Shown here: one piece after another, positions 51,421 through 60,920 of the stretch
How the letters are laid out: every line of letters starts with the position of its first letter
How positions within the stretch are numbered: position 1 is the first letter of the stretch
NCBI RefSeq assembly: GCF_000829435.1
Contig: NZ_JXRP01000009.1
Location: 801,720 to 865,719 of the forward strand
DNA length: 64,000 nt
Source: Jeotgalibacillus soli
GTDB lineage: Bacteria > Bacillota > Bacilli > Bacillales > Jeotgalibacillaceae
Reading direction: 5' to 3'
Notes under the pieces: generated by a model
The model's input: the letters and a program-made list of their open reading frames with translations, nothing else
Database searches by the model: none
What the model was told of the DNA's origin: nothing
Made by a program: the position numbers and the translations under genes

Positions 51421-52557
51421 ATGCAAAGCTGGTATAATATTTTCCCGAAAAATGTAGGCCTTAGTATCTATGTATGGATTATCTTTTGTCTTTTGCCATT
51501 TTATTTTCTTTTCCGATTATCTTCCTGGATTGAAATTATTTTTGGTATTTTGATGATTTTATTGTTTTTTATGGCGTACCGTTTTTCTTTCACTTCCAAA
51601 GGCTGGAAGCTATATCTTTGGGTAGGTGTTGAAATTGCGATCAGCATTGTGATGACACTTTATTTTGGGTTTGTTTATTTCGCACTCTTTTTAGCGTTTT
51701 TAATAGGAAACATTCAAAATAAAGTGGGTTTTATTACGTTGTACGTGGTTCATCTTCTCACAACAATTCTTGCCGTGAATCTAAGCTTTTTTACACAAAA
51801 CGAATTATTTTTCTCGCAATTCCCGTTTATTGTCATATCTGTGATCGGCGTCATTCTGCTGCCATTTAACACATACAATCGAAATAAACGAGAAAAGCTT
51901 GAAGATCAGCTTGAAGATGCTAATATAAGGATTTCTCAACTTATAGTGATGGAAGAGCGCCAGCGAATCGCACGCGATTTACACGATACGCTGGGACAAA
52001 AGCTGTCACTCATTGGACTGAAAAGTGATTTGGCTGGGAAATTATTGTACAAAGATGTTGATTTGGCGAAAAATGAGATTAATGATATTCATCAAACAGC
52101 AAGAACAGCTTTAAAAGAAGTACGTGAAATGGTGGCGGATATGCGTGGGACAAAATTGGAGGATGAAATCTTTCGTATTCAGCAAATATTGACTGCTGCA
52201 CAAATAGATTCTTCAATTGAAGGAAATCCAAAGCTCAAAAATACACCTCTATTAGTCGAAAATGTGGTGAGTATGTGTTTGAAAGAGGCTGTCACTAATG
52301 TAGTAAAGCATAGCAAGGCTTCTTCATGTAAGGTATTGATTGAGCAGTCACCGGATGAACTGCTAGTAAGAGTAAAGGATAACGGGATTGGTATCGAAGG
52401 TGATATGGATTCATTCAAAGGACATGGTCTCATCGGGATGAGAGAACGATTGGAATTTGTGAATGGCAGCTTGGACATTTCAACGTCAAATGGTACGACA
52501 CTTAATATTAGGGTGCCAAATGTCATTCAACAGAATAAACAGGAGGGATTGGTATGA
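51421..52557 (+). CDS. desK: Thermosensor histidine kinase DesK
   Basis: DesK is a membrane-thickness-sensing kinase that phosphorylates DesR in the cold and dephosphorylates it when warm. It has 378 residues. Five or so hydrophobic segments (about 13-150) precede a coiled linker; the phosphoacceptor His188 is in ARDLHDTLGQKLS, the HisKA_3 type. The ATPase N box is near CLKEAVTNVVKHS and the G box is VKDNGIGIEG. It overlaps desR by four bases (ATGA). Confidence 0.94.
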   Translation: MQSWYNIFPKNVGLSIYVWIIFCLLPFYFLFRLSSWIEIIFGILMILLFFMAYRFSFTSKGWKLYLWVGVEIAISIVMTLYFGFVYFALFLAFLIGNIQNKVGFITLYVVHLLTTILAVNLSFFTQNELFFSQFPFIVISVIGVILLPFNTYNRNKREKLEDQLEDANIRISQLIVMEERQRIARDLHDTLGQKLSLIGLKSDLAGKLLYKDVDLAKNEINDIHQTARTALKEVREMVADMRGTKLEDEIFRIQQILTAAQIDSSIEGNPKLKNTPLLVENVVSMCLKEAVTNVVKHSKASSCKVLIEQSPDELLVRVKDNGIGIEGDMDSFKGHGLIGMRERLEFVNGSLDISTSNGTTLNIRVPNVIQQNKQEGLV

Positions 52558-53153
52558 TTCAAATTGTGATCGCTGAAGATCAGCGAATGCTACTTGGAGC
52601 TCTAGGATCTTTACTGGATTTGGAAGAGGATATGGAAGTGGTCGGTAAAGCGAAAAACGGTGAAGAAGCATTGGCACTGGTTAAGCAGCTTAACCCGGAT
52701 ATCTGTATCATGGACATTGAGATGCCATTGAAAAGCGGGCTGGATGCAGCGGAAGAACTAATTGACCACCCTTGTAAAGTCATTATTTTGACAACATTTG
52801 CCCGAGCCGGCTATTTTGAGCGTGCCAGAAAAGCTCAAGTTAGCGGCTATTTGTTAAAAGACAGTCCAAGTGAAGAACTGGCAAACTCGATCCGAACGAT
52901 CATGGATGGACGCCGCATCTATGCTCCAGAATTAGTGGATATGGCTTTCGGTGATGAAAACCCGCTGACGGAACGTGAAAAACAGGTCATTGAACTCATT
53001 GCGGAAGGAAAAAATACAAAGGAAATTGCGAATGAGCTATATCTAACAACTGGCACCGTCCGTAATTATATTTCAGTCATCCTTGATAAGCTTGATGTAA
53101 GTAATCGGATTGAAGCGATTTCCCGGTTTAAGGAAAAGGGCTGGTTTAAATAG
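52554..53153 (+). CDS. desR: Response regulator DesR
   Basis: DesR is a NarL-type regulator that activates des when phosphorylated. It has 199 residues. The receiver domain has acidic AED at 7-9 and phosphoacceptor Asp54 in CIMDIEMP. The LuxR-type HTH (LTEREKQVIELIAEGKNTKE onwards) is in the last 65 residues. It is coupled to desK by a four-base overlap. Likely targets are the boxes upstream of des. Confidence 0.94.
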   Translation: MIQIVIAEDQRMLLGALGSLLDLEEDMEVVGKAKNGEEALALVKQLNPDICIMDIEMPLKSGLDAAEELIDHPCKVIILTTFARAGYFERARKAQVSGYLLKDSPSEELANSIRTIMDGRRIYAPELVDMAFGDENPLTEREKQVIELIAEGKNTKEIANELYLTTGTVRNYISVILDKLDVSNRIEAISRFKEKGWFK

Positions 53154-53215
53154 TTGGCTGATGCAATTTTTATAAATGAAAATAGATCATCTTCTATATA
53201 GATATACTAACTAGA

Positions 53216-53251
53216 AAAACCCCCCAGTGTCCTACTCATCTGGAGGGTTTT
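53216..53251 (+). terminator. Terminator of desKR
   Basis: AAAACCCCCCAG / CTGGAGGGTTTT with a 13-base loop. Confidence 0.88.
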
Positions 53252-53327
53252 GGTATATATATGTAATGTTCAAATAGTAGCCCTTGTGCTGAATTTAGTA
53301 GCTGTTTTGATCAATATGATTTAATAA

Positions 53328-53735
53328 TACGATGCGAAGTTTATTGCAAGCTTTTCGAAGGTCGGACTCTGTTCAGATGGGGGCTTGTCCTATTCATTAA
53401 CTAAGGTTGTTGGACCATATATTGCGAAAGAAATCTTTTTTTCTGCTGAGCCGGTTTTGGCAGCCGAAGCGTATCAATTAGGCTTTGTGAACCATGTCGT
53501 TCCTGCAGCTATGTTAGGGAATATAACTATTAATTTGGCAAATCAGCTTGCCGAGGGGCCAAGTGAAGCCTATGGAAGAATCAAGTCATTGATTAATTAT
53601 TCTCTTCATGTTGGACTTGAAGAAACCTTGGATATGGAAAGAAAAGCACAAGAGGAAATGTTTGTGAAGCAAGAGCATAAAGAGGGAATTCAAGCTTTTA
53701 TAGAAAAACGAAAACTTGTATTTACAAATTATTGA
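53328..53735 (+). pseudogene. Enoyl-CoA hydratase remnant, 5' truncated
   Basis: The frame reads from about 53328 as YDAKFIASFSKVGLCSDGGL and on through SYSLTKVVGPYIAKE and AEAYQLGFVNHVVP to a normal C-terminus at 53735. This is the C-terminal half of a crotonase-fold enoyl-CoA hydratase. The N-terminal half with the oxyanion-hole residues is missing; upstream the frame hits a stop. TTG 53385 has no proper RBS. It is therefore a remnant rather than a short enzyme. A terminator follows ten bases after the stop. Confidence 0.75.
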
Positions 53736-53744
53736 TCAATATTG

Positions 53745-53775
53745 AAAAAGGACTCACGGCTACGTGGGTCCTTTT
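53745..53775 (+). terminator. Terminator
   Basis: AAAAGGAC..CACG / CGTG..GTCCTTTT, after the enoyl-CoA hydratase remnant. Confidence 0.75.
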
Positions 53776-53946
53776 ATATTTGACAGGGAAATATTCTCTA
53801 TAATACTTAACTATCTACCTTTCTTTACGATAAAAAAAGTAAAGTCGATATTATAACTAGATAGTTTAAATATGTTAATAGAATATTTTGCAATTTATGG
53901 GAATATTGATATAATACTTTTATACTATTTAAGACGGAGGCATAGA

Positions 53947-54774
53947 ATGGATCAAACACACCCAATATTAGAAAAGATTTTATTTGCAATCCCTCTTTTG
54001 AAAAATGCTTTAGCGATCGATTCGAACATTACGCTTATTGATAAGGATTATGTATGTATAGGTTCATTTCCCGGTGAAAAATTCAGCTTGGGTCTTAGCG
54101 TAGGTGACACGGTTAGCCCGCAAACTCCGCTTTCAGCTGCTGTGAGAGAGAATAAAAAGCTTGTCGTGAAAATCCCTGAGCATTTGTATAATTTATCACT
54201 TACAGCAGGAGTGATGCCAGTTCATGATGAGAATAATAGAATTATTGGCGGGCTGGGTATCGCATTAGAAACAAAATATGAAAAGATTTTAAAAGAATTT
54301 CATGAAAATGTTGAGCGATCGTTATCTGCTGTTAATGAAAATATGAATCAAATACATGAAGGTGCAAATTTTTTAGTATTGACTAGCAGCACACTTGCCG
54401 AAGAGCAAAAGCAATCTGAGGTAAAGCTAAAGGAAATTAACGATATTATAAAAAATATTAATCAAATTGCTAAACGTGTTCAGCTTCTTGGAATCAATGC
54501 GAGAATTGAAGCATCACGAGCAGGGGAATCCGGCAAGGGATTTGCAATTGTAGCCAATGAAATTCAAAAATTATCAACAAATATCTTTGAATTTACTTCC
54601 CTCATTGATACCTCCTTGAATGATATTCAAAAGGTGGTAGGGTCGATTTCTGAATCCATTCATAATGTTGTCAAGGTAGGAGATAAGCAGGTAAATGGGA
54701 TAGAAGAGATAAACAAATCGCTGAAAGAAGCGATGGAAATGTCCAATAGTTTTTTGATTGAGGAAAAGAAGTAA
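53947..54774 (+). CDS. Soluble methyl-accepting-type signalling protein
   Basis: This 275-residue protein has no membrane segment. Residues 1-120 form a small sensor domain ([36 protein letters not shown]), similar to N-terminal domains of Bacillus cytosolic chemoreceptor-like proteins. The C-terminal half is a coiled-coil signalling domain with the chemoreceptor tip [20 protein letters not shown] then [10 protein letters not shown]. It is short, with few methylation-site turns. ATG 53947 follows ACGGAGG; the open frame starts 25 codons earlier without an RBS. The ligand is unknown. It is monocistronic. Confidence 0.85.
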   Translation: MDQTHPILEKILFAIPLLKNALAIDSNITLIDKDYVCIGSFPGEKFSLGLSVGDTVSPQTPLSAAVRENKKLVVKIPEHLYNLSLTAGVMPVHDENNRIIGGLGIALETKYEKILKEFHENVERSLSAVNENMNQIHEGANFLVLTSSTLAEEQKQSEVKLKEINDIIKNINQIAKRVQLLGINARIEASRAGESGKGFAIVANEIQKLSTNIFEFTSLIDTSLNDIQKVVGSISESIHNVVKVGDKQVNGIEEINKSLKEAMEMSNSFLIEEKK

Positions 54775-54826
54775 CAATAAAAACAATCGGCTTTTTAATG
54801 TGATACATAAGTTAGATCAATTTTAA

Positions 54827-54862
54827 AAAACGGACTGACCTTTCAAGGCAGTCCGTTTCTTT
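54827..54862. terminator. Terminator
   Basis: AAACGGACTGACC / GGCAGTCCGTTT between two convergent genes. Confidence 0.85.
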
Positions 54863-54896
54863 GTGAGAAAAAATCCGAAAAAGGGTGGGGCGCATA

Positions 54897-55301
54897 TTAC
54901 CCTTTTACTACCTTCACAACAACTTTTCGATTTTTCCTGGGTCCGTCAAATTCACAAAAATAGACACCCTGCCAAGTTCCAAGAACAAGTTTTCCATTAG
55001 AAATGATCAGTGTTTGGGAATGACCAACTGTACTCGTTTTCAAATGTGCAGCAGTATTCCCCTCTGCATGTCTGTCCTCAGGATGCTCCCATGGATACAC
55101 TTCATCCAGGCGCATAAGCATGTCTCGCTTAACGTCCGGATCCGCATTTTCATTAACCGTAATGCCTGCTGTAGTATGAAGAGAGGAAACAATTACAATC
55201 CCATCATGAACGTTTTGATCGCGGATCCAATCCTCGATCATCATTGTGATATCGATCATTTGATCCCTGTAGTTCGTATTAATATGATAAATTTTCTCCA
55301 T
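54897..55301 (-). CDS. YjbQ/UPF0047 family protein
   Basis: This 134-residue protein belongs to the YjbQ family (thiamin-phosphate-synthase-like fold). Family motifs [40 protein letters not shown] and [15 protein letters not shown] are all present. The catalytic role of the family is unclear. The frame is open from 55412, but the family start MEKIYHINT corresponds to ATG 55301, with AAAGG nine bases upstream; ATG 55310 is an alternative. It is monocistronic. Confidence 0.9.
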   Translation of the reverse strand: MEKIYHINTNYRDQMIDITMMIEDWIRDQNVHDGIVIVSSLHTTAGITVNENADPDVKRDMLMRLDEVYPWEHPEDRHAEGNTAAHLKTSTVGHSQTLIISNGKLVLGTWQGVYFCEFDGPRKNRKVVVKVVKG

Positions 55302-55503
55302 CTCTTTCATCCTTTCTGAATTCCTTATTATTCCTTTAGTTTTAACAAAATTAGCTGGAGCAACGAAGGAGGAGGCTTCTGCTAAATGGGATGACACCTC
55401 TATCGATAACATGTGTTAATGATTATTTAACCTCCAATAATAACGATGAAACATTAGATAAATGCTGTTGTAGGCAGTAATTATATAAAGTATTCTGTTA
55501 TAA

Positions 55504-55980
55504 ACAGGATACGATCGTAAAGAGCTTGAAGCTATTATTTCAGGTCACGGAGGAGAAATCAGATCAACCAGGGGAGCGGATTATAAGCTGATTATACATA
55601 ATGATCAACTGTTTCGCGTTTTTTTGGAAGATAATATTCAAAAAAAAATCAATTCAAAATGAAGCAATTCCTGCAGCCTCAGCAGAGCGTGTGCACTATT
55701 TAATTTATCGGCTGTCGCTGGCAGAAGGCTATTTAAAAATAGAGGAACTAGCAGATGAGTTATTCATTAGCAAATCAACCATTCAAAATAATTTACGTGA
55801 TGTGAAGAAAGTTATGGAGACTCACGGGATACAATTTGGAGCAAAACCGAATTACGGCTTTAAGCTAAAAGGTAAAGAGGTAAAACTGCGTTATTGCATA
55901 GCAGAATATATCTTTAACAGGACGGATCGCGATTTTAGCTTTAATACAATGGGTAGTTTAATTCTCCTGAAAACAAAATA
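55504..55980 (+). pseudogene. licR-type regulator remnant (frameshifted, truncated)
   Basis: Two frames carry the N-terminal part of a LicR/ManR-like PTS-regulated activator. Frame one reads YDRKELEAIISGHGGEIRST and on to LFRVFLEDNIQKK, ending at a TGA near 55662. Frame two reads NEAIPAASAERVHYLIYRLS, then LAEGYLKIEELADELFISKS (a Mga/BglG-type HTH) and a GFKLKGKE motif, ending at 55978-55980. The shift falls in the run of nine A residues near 55649. The PRD, EIIB and EIIA domains are missing. A licH-like remnant begins three bases later. Confidence 0.75.
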
Positions 55981-55982
55981 AT

Positions 55983-56904
55983 ATGGAAGCGGTTTGTCCA
56001 AATGCCTGGATGATTAACATCACGAATCCTGCAGGCATGGTAACAGAAGCTGCATTACGCTATTCAAACATAAAAAAATAGTGGGGCTGTGTAATGTTCC
56101 AATCAGGATGGAAATGGGGACTGTAAAGCTGTTAAACGTTGATCATTCACGCGTGCGAATTGACTTTTCAGGACTTAACACATGGTTTATGGCTTAGACG
56201 TATATGTAGACGGAGAAAGTGTTAAAGATAAGGTAATCGATCTGCTTAGAGACCCCAATAACAGCAGTTTCGTTAAAAATATTCAAGGACTTGGCTGGGA
56301 GCCTGCATTTGTAAAAGCGCTCGATGTTTTAACCTGTCCGTATCACATGTACTACTATAAAACGAGAGAAATGGTAGAGAAAGAACAGAAAAATGCTGAG
56401 AATGAAGGTACACGTGCCGAAGTTGTTCAAAGACATGAAAAGGATTTATTCGAGCTGTATAAGGATCCAAACCTTGATATCAAACCACCGCAATTGGAAA
56501 AAAGAGGCGGTTCATATTATTCTGAAGAGGCGGTTCGTTTAATTACCTCTATTTATATGGATAAGGGTGAAGTGCAGCCTGTCAATACAATGAATAACGG
56601 TGCCATCTCAAGCATTCCGAACGACTCGGCAGTTGAAATCAGCTGTACCATTACGAAGGAAGGGGCTAAGCCAATCGCAATGGGAGATCTTCCGGTAGCG
56701 GTACGAGGACTTGTACAACAAATTAAATCATTCGAGAGGGTAGCGGCTGAAGCAGCAGTATCAGGAAATTATGGACTCGCTGTCCTCGCTTTAAGGATTA
56801 ACCCGCTTGTTGCTTCTGATAAACTTGCGAAGGAAATTGTTGATGAAATGCTGGAAGCACATAAAGAGCATTTGCCTCTTTTCTTTAAAGCGATAGAAGC
56901 TTAA
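55983..56904 (+). pseudogene. GH4 6-phospho-beta-glucosidase remnant (licH-like)
   Basis: The reading begins MEAVCPNAWMINITNPAGMV, a GH4 motif normally deep in the protein, so the NAD-binding N-terminus is gone. A one-base loss in the A run near 56080 gives a stop (expected IKKIVGLCNVP). A second loss near 56178 breaks GLNHMVYGLDVYVDG, after which the frame is open from 56182 to the natural end (240 codons, including RGGSYYSEEAVRLI and NNGAISSIPND). The intact family hydrolyses phospho-cellobiose with NAD and a metal. Two frameshifts and the truncation make it inactive. Confidence 0.85.
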
Positions 56905-56925
56905 CAACCTAACATTACAAGAACA

Positions 56926-56973
56926 ATCAATTGGTTCCGGTGTTATTGACATGCGCTGGAACCAATTGATTTT
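56926..56973 (+). terminator. Terminator
   Basis: ATCAATTGGTTCC / GGAACCAATTGAT followed by T residues, after the licH remnant. The rest of 56974-57290 is AT-rich with nothing recognised. Confidence 0.87.
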
Positions 56974-57290
56974 GATGTTCAAATAAAACTGTGATTGAAT
57001 TATTCAAGTAAGCTAGTTTATTTTGATAAAGGAAGGAATTCTTCTTTTGAAAGAATGCTATAGATAAAGGGATTTTTCATAAACGTATAGAATATATTCA
57101 AAAAGAACGGTTGAACAATTTCTTATCTGCAAAAAGAGAAAATCAGCTATAACTTGTACGTCGAATAGAAAGTTCTCCATCGCTGCCTCTATTATTTTGT
57201 TGAAAGAATGGAAAGAGAAGAAATTAATCTCTTCAATTATGTATATTCAACGTTTATATTAACAAAATTTAAATTTTCCCCCAAACTATA

Positions 57291-57342
57291 TTGACTGAAT
57301 CCTCATTACTACAATATAATACTTAAAAGTAATATATTGTAA
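57291..57342 (+). promoter_or_regulatory. tetR promoter with autoregulatory palindrome
   Basis: TTGACT (57291-57296) and TATAAT (57316-57321) are 19 bases apart. A 32-base palindrome (57311-57342, 14 of 16 positions paired) covers the -10; its outer arms are TACAATATA / TATATTGTA. It is a likely operator for the TetR protein encoded 24 bases downstream. Confidence 0.65.
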
Positions 57343-57365
57343 TGTTATGTGGGAGTTGTACATAT

Positions 57366-57968
57366 ATGAGTCAAAGAGGAAGGAAGAAGGGAGCGAGCGG
57401 GGAGCAGAGCAGAGCTCTATTACTCTCAATTGCTGCAGATGAGTTTGCTCAAAAAGGCTATCATGATACAAAAATTAGTACCATCGTTAAAAAAGCAAAC
57501 TTAACTCAACCTTCTTTTTATCTATATTTTCAAAGTAAAGAGAGTATATTTCAGGAATTGGTCTGCTTGTTTCGTACGAAGCTTTCTGAGCTCACGGAAC
57601 AGAGCCGGCTCGAACCTGGAATTGATTTAAACTCACTGCCAGAAAGAATTACCCAGGGATTAGGGGGAATCTTTCGTTTCTTTGCTGAAAATCAAAATTT
57701 AACCCGTATTGGTTTTTTTATATCAGCAGAGGCAGAAGAAATTAAGAAGCAAATGGCGATTCAAATAAAAGAAAATTTACGATCTGAACAACGGGATGGG
57801 TATTTCCATGCTCACGTCGATATGGAGATTTTTGCTAACAGTCTAGTTGGTATTATTGAAAGGTTAACTGTAACGGCAGTATTTTCAGGATTAAAGGATC
57901 CATTTAGTATTGCAAAGGAGATTGTGCATATATTTTTGTATGGACTGCTCATCGATCCAGATCGCTAG
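57366..57968 (+). CDS. TetR-family transcriptional regulator
   Basis: This 200-residue repressor has an N-terminal TetR HTH (AADEFAQKGYHDTKISTIVK followed by TQPSFYLYFQSKE, about 25-62) and a helical ligand domain resembling the YfiR/fatty-acid-type regulators. ATG 57366 is ten bases after GGGAG. The nearest genes are the licH remnant and a SinI-like gene, so its target is not evident beyond its own promoter. The ligand is unknown. Confidence 0.85.
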   Translation: MSQRGRKKGASGEQSRALLLSIAADEFAQKGYHDTKISTIVKKANLTQPSFYLYFQSKESIFQELVCLFRTKLSELTEQSRLEPGIDLNSLPERITQGLGGIFRFFAENQNLTRIGFFISAEAEEIKKQMAIQIKENLRSEQRDGYFHAHVDMEIFANSLVGIIERLTVTAVFSGLKDPFSIAKEIVHIFLYGLLIDPDR

Positions 57969-58117
57969 ATAAGTATGTTTCTGCTTTCACTTTCCTATTT
58001 AATCATCGTAGAAACCTGTTCTAAATGATTATTGATTGGCAAAATCGTCTAAACGGTTCGTCATTTTATTAAAGCGCGATTTATTAAATAAATCATTTCT
58101 GGGAGAGGGTTATCCAT

Positions 58118-58255
58118 ATGAACTCAACAGAAGCAAAGCTGAACCAGGTGTTTGATGAAGAGTGGGTAGCTCTTATGCATGCAGCAAGAGAGATCGGTTT
58201 GACGCTTGAGGAAGTTAGAGAATTTATTCATCAGAATAAAGTAGAGATAAAGTAA
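58118..58255 (+). CDS. SinI-like anti-repressor
   Basis: This 45-residue protein carries the SinI dimerisation motif FDEEWVALMHAAREIGLTLE then EVREFIHQNK (residues 12-41), the two-helix hook by which SinI pairs with and inactivates the SinR biofilm repressor. No sinR lies nearby, unlike the B. subtilis sinI-sinR pair, so it is an orphan. RBS GGGAGAGGG. A terminator follows. Anti-SinR activity is inferred from family. Confidence 0.82.
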   Translation: MNSTEAKLNQVFDEEWVALMHAAREIGLTLEEVREFIHQNKVEIK

Positions 58256-58296
58256 AATCAACAGCAATTATAAGAACTTAATAGATATATGGTAAC

Positions 58297-58328
58297 CGTA
58301 CTTTCTATAATGAGTAAGTACGTTTTTT
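58297..58328 (+). terminator. Terminator of the SinI-like gene
   Basis: CGTACTT / AAGTACG followed by six T residues. Confidence 0.85.
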
Positions 58329-58419
58329 GTTTTTATAACCCAATATTTCCTAATTGAAAAAGTATTTTACAGAGAAAACGCTTTAGCTTATATAAATATC
58401 GTTAAATTCAGACTATTCA

Positions 58420-58448
58420 TTGCGAAGTTTGTCTTAAATGAGTATGAT
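58420..58448 (+). promoter_or_regulatory. Putative ilvD promoter
   Basis: TTGCGA (58420-58425) and TATGAT (58443-58448) are 17 bases apart, about 80 bases before the start. No T-box leader is visible. Confidence 0.5.
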
Positions 58449-58527
58449 ATGAATTATACAGTCACGATTTATAAAATTGTCTGACTTATATAATTGATAG
58501 ATCTTGTAATTAGGAAGGATGAAGACG

Positions 58528-60222
58528 TTGGAAAACAAGAAAGATTTGCGTATCCGAAGCCATGTAATCAGCGAAGGAGTGAACCGTGTTCCTAACAGAT
58601 CGATGCTGAGAGCAGTAGGCTTTAAAGATGAAGACTTTAAAAAACCGATGATTGGTATCGCGAGTACATGGAGTGAGGTAACGCCATGTAATATACATAT
58701 TGACCGTCTAGCTGAACAAGCGAAGGCTGGAGCTAAAGATAATGGCGGAGCACCAATGATTTTTAATACAATTACGGTTTCTGACGGCATTGCAATGGGG
58801 CATGAAGGAATGTTTTATTCTTTGCCAAGCCGTGAAGTCATTGCGGATTCCATTGAAACGGTAACAAGTGCAGAACGCTTGGATGGAATTGTTGCTATTG
58901 GCGGCTGTGATAAGACAACTCCTGCCTGTGTCATGGCGATTGCAAGAATGAATATTCCGTCTGTATATGTATACGGAGGTACCATACAGCCAGGTAAGCT
59001 TAATGGGAAAGATATCGATATCGTTTCTTCATTTGAAGCTGTAGGACAGTTCCAAGAAGGGCTAATTAATGAGGAAGAACTATATAAGGTTGAGTGTCAT
59101 GCTTGCCCAGGAGCTGGAGCTTGTGGAGGTATGTACACCGCGAATACAATGGCAGCGGCAGTAGAAGCACTTGGGATGAGTATTCCTGGTTCATCTTCTA
59201 CTCCTGCTGTAAACGACTACAAGGAATCTGAGTGCCGTCAAGCGGGTGAGCTCGTTGTAAACCTGCTCGAACAAGATATATACCCTCGCGACATCATGAC
59301 GAAAGAAGCATTTGAAAATGCTATTACGGTTGTAATGGCGCTTGGAGGCTCGACGAATGCTTTCTTGCATCTTTTAGCGATGGCACACTCTGCGGAAGTT
59401 GACCTAACACTTGATGACTTTGAACGCGTAAGACAAAATGTTCCTCATCTTGCCGATCTTAAGCCAAGCGGTAAGTATGTAATGCAGGATCTTTATGAGG
59501 TTGGTGGAGTACCTGCTGTTATGAAGCTTTTGAATGAAAATGGTCTGCTGCATGGAGATTGCATCACTGTAACGGGTAAAACTGTAGCAGAAAACCTGGC
59601 AGAGGTTCCTTCATTAAAAGAAGGCCAAGACGTGATCCGTCCAATGGATAATCCATTAAAGCCAAATGGCCCGCTTGTTGTTCTTCGTGGAAATCTTGCT
59701 CCAGAAGGTGCCGTTGCGAAGATGTCAGGCCAAAAAATCAGCCGCTTTGTCGGACCTGCACGCGTTTATGACAGCGAAGCAGAAGCAACAAAAGCGATTG
59801 AAGACAATCAGATTAAAGCTGGTGATGTGCTGGTTATCCGTCATGTAGGACCAAAAGGCGGGCCAGGAATGCCTGAAATGCTTTCTATTACTGCTATGAT
59901 TGTTGGCCGTGGTCTTGGCGGAAAAGTCGCGCTGATGACAGATGGACGTTTCTCTGGCGGATCGCACGGATTTGTTATTGGCCACGTTTCTCCTGAAGCA
60001 CATGTTGGCGGACCAATCGGGCTGCTGAAAGAAGGCGACATTGTAACAATTGACAGTGATACACAGGAGATTAATTTTGACATTACACCAGAAGAGTTTG
60101 AGCAGCGTAGAAATGAATGGAAAAAACCAGCTCCTAAGCATAAGAGCGGAATTTTAGCAAAATATGCCCGTCTTGTTTCATCCTCTTCAAAAGGTGCAGT
60201 AACGGATCTTGATTTAGAATAA
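58528..60222 (+). CDS. ilvD: Dihydroxy-acid dehydratase
   Basis: IlvD is an Fe-S enzyme that dehydrates dihydroxy-acids to the 2-keto acids of isoleucine and valine synthesis. It has 564 residues. Cluster cysteines are in [11 protein letters not shown] and [35 protein letters not shown] is the C-terminal active-site motif. ATG 58519 abuts the RBS AGGAAGGA, whereas TTG 58528 is eight bases from it, so TTG is preferred. It stands alone, away from other ilv genes, as in B. subtilis. Confidence 0.93.
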   Translation: MENKKDLRIRSHVISEGVNRVPNRSMLRAVGFKDEDFKKPMIGIASTWSEVTPCNIHIDRLAEQAKAGAKDNGGAPMIFNTITVSDGIAMGHEGMFYSLPSREVIADSIETVTSAERLDGIVAIGGCDKTTPACVMAIARMNIPSVYVYGGTIQPGKLNGKDIDIVSSFEAVGQFQEGLINEEELYKVECHACPGAGACGGMYTANTMAAAVEALGMSIPGSSSTPAVNDYKESECRQAGELVVNLLEQDIYPRDIMTKEAFENAITVVMALGGSTNAFLHLLAMAHSAEVDLTLDDFERVRQNVPHLADLKPSGKYVMQDLYEVGGVPAVMKLLNENGLLHGDCITVTGKTVAENLAEVPSLKEGQDVIRPMDNPLKPNGPLVVLRGNLAPEGAVAKMSGQKISRFVGPARVYDSEAEATKAIEDNQIKAGDVLVIRHVGPKGGPGMPEMLSITAMIVGRGLGGKVALMTDGRFSGGSHGFVIGHVSPEAHVGGPIGLLKEGDIVTIDSDTQEINFDITPEEFEQRRNEWKKPAPKHKSGILAKYARLVSSSSKGAVTDLDLE

Positions 60223-60228
60223 GGAAGG

Positions 60229-60268
60229 AGAGAAGACAGCTACTCGAAAAGTAGCTGTCTTCTCTTCG
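60229..60268 (+). terminator. Terminator of ilvD
   Basis: A 15-base perfect stem GAGAAGACAGCTACT / AGTAGCTGTCTTCTC with a short loop and a modest T-rich tail. Confidence 0.8.
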
Positions 60269-60415
60269 TTTATGTAGACATTTTTTTGTAGATCGAACGA
60301 AGTAATATGGTTATTCAAAGATGACGTAGATGAGGCATCGAAGAACCGCAACAGGCAAATAGTAAGAGGCTGGAGAAAGACTCTCATATAAGAGATCCCT
60401 CCAGCAAAAAATGAA

Positions 60416-60607
60416 TTATACTTTCTTAATGGATACGCCGCCGCCAAGAACTGTGAACAATACTTCACCGTCATCATCAGCCCATACTAAGAAGTCATCC
60501 GTTGCTTGGATAAAGCTTCCTGTACCATCGATATTGTCATCACCAATTTTTACGCGGATTTTGTCCCCGAGGTTTAACACTTCATTTAATCTAGCTCCTA
60601 AGCTCAT
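60416..60607 (-). CDS. Minimal member of a shared beta-domain family
   Basis: This 63-residue protein consists almost wholly of a domain seen in two neighbours. The sequence LGDKIRVKIGDDNIDGTGSF is followed by ATDDFLVWADDDGEVLF and ends LGGGVSIKKV (domain about 8-63). The pattern suggests a small SH3-like or Sm-like beta-barrel. It is reminiscent of DUF2642/YuzF spore proteins, but I cannot confirm homology. AAAGGAGG is 11 bases before ATG 60607. A hairpin GCTGGAG / CTCCAGC lies beyond the stop. Confidence 0.65.
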   Translation of the reverse strand: MSLGARLNEVLNLGDKIRVKIGDDNIDGTGSFIQATDDFLVWADDDGEVLFTVLGGGVSIKKV

Positions 60608-60803
60608 CTTTATTCATTCCTCCTTTTTTAAATTCTATATATTTATATTAAAAAGACCAGTAAGAGGGAAAGGCGTATACCCATTTTGTCGATTATATTT
60701 ATTTAATAAAACTGTTCCCCTTCCTTCAATGTAGAATAAAGCTCCTTTTTTATTTAGTAATGAGTAACTTTGCAGCAGGCTTTCTTTATGATGAAAATAC
60801 AAC

Positions 60804-60834
60804 AAAAAAACCTAGCCTCAGGAGGTAGGTTTTT
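60804..60834 (-). terminator. Terminator of the acidic beta-domain gene
   Basis: On the minus strand AAAACCTA..CCTCC / GGCTAGGTTTT is followed by a long T run. The rest of 60608-60920 holds nothing else I can identify. Confidence 0.7.
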
Positions 60835-60920
60835 GATCAGAAAAATATATTGCATAATAAAAGGATTTTCAGTCGTTAGAAATGAGAAAGTGGAGGACTT
60901 AGATGGGAAAGCGGTGGAGT

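Noticed and set aside
58390..58450. Possible CodY box upstream of ilvD (AAATTCAGACTATT)
   Set aside because: About five mismatches to the 15-base consensus; too weak to report as a site.
60229..60415. Small gene between ilvD and the minimal beta-domain gene
   Set aside because: Only hairpins and short non-coding frames are present.
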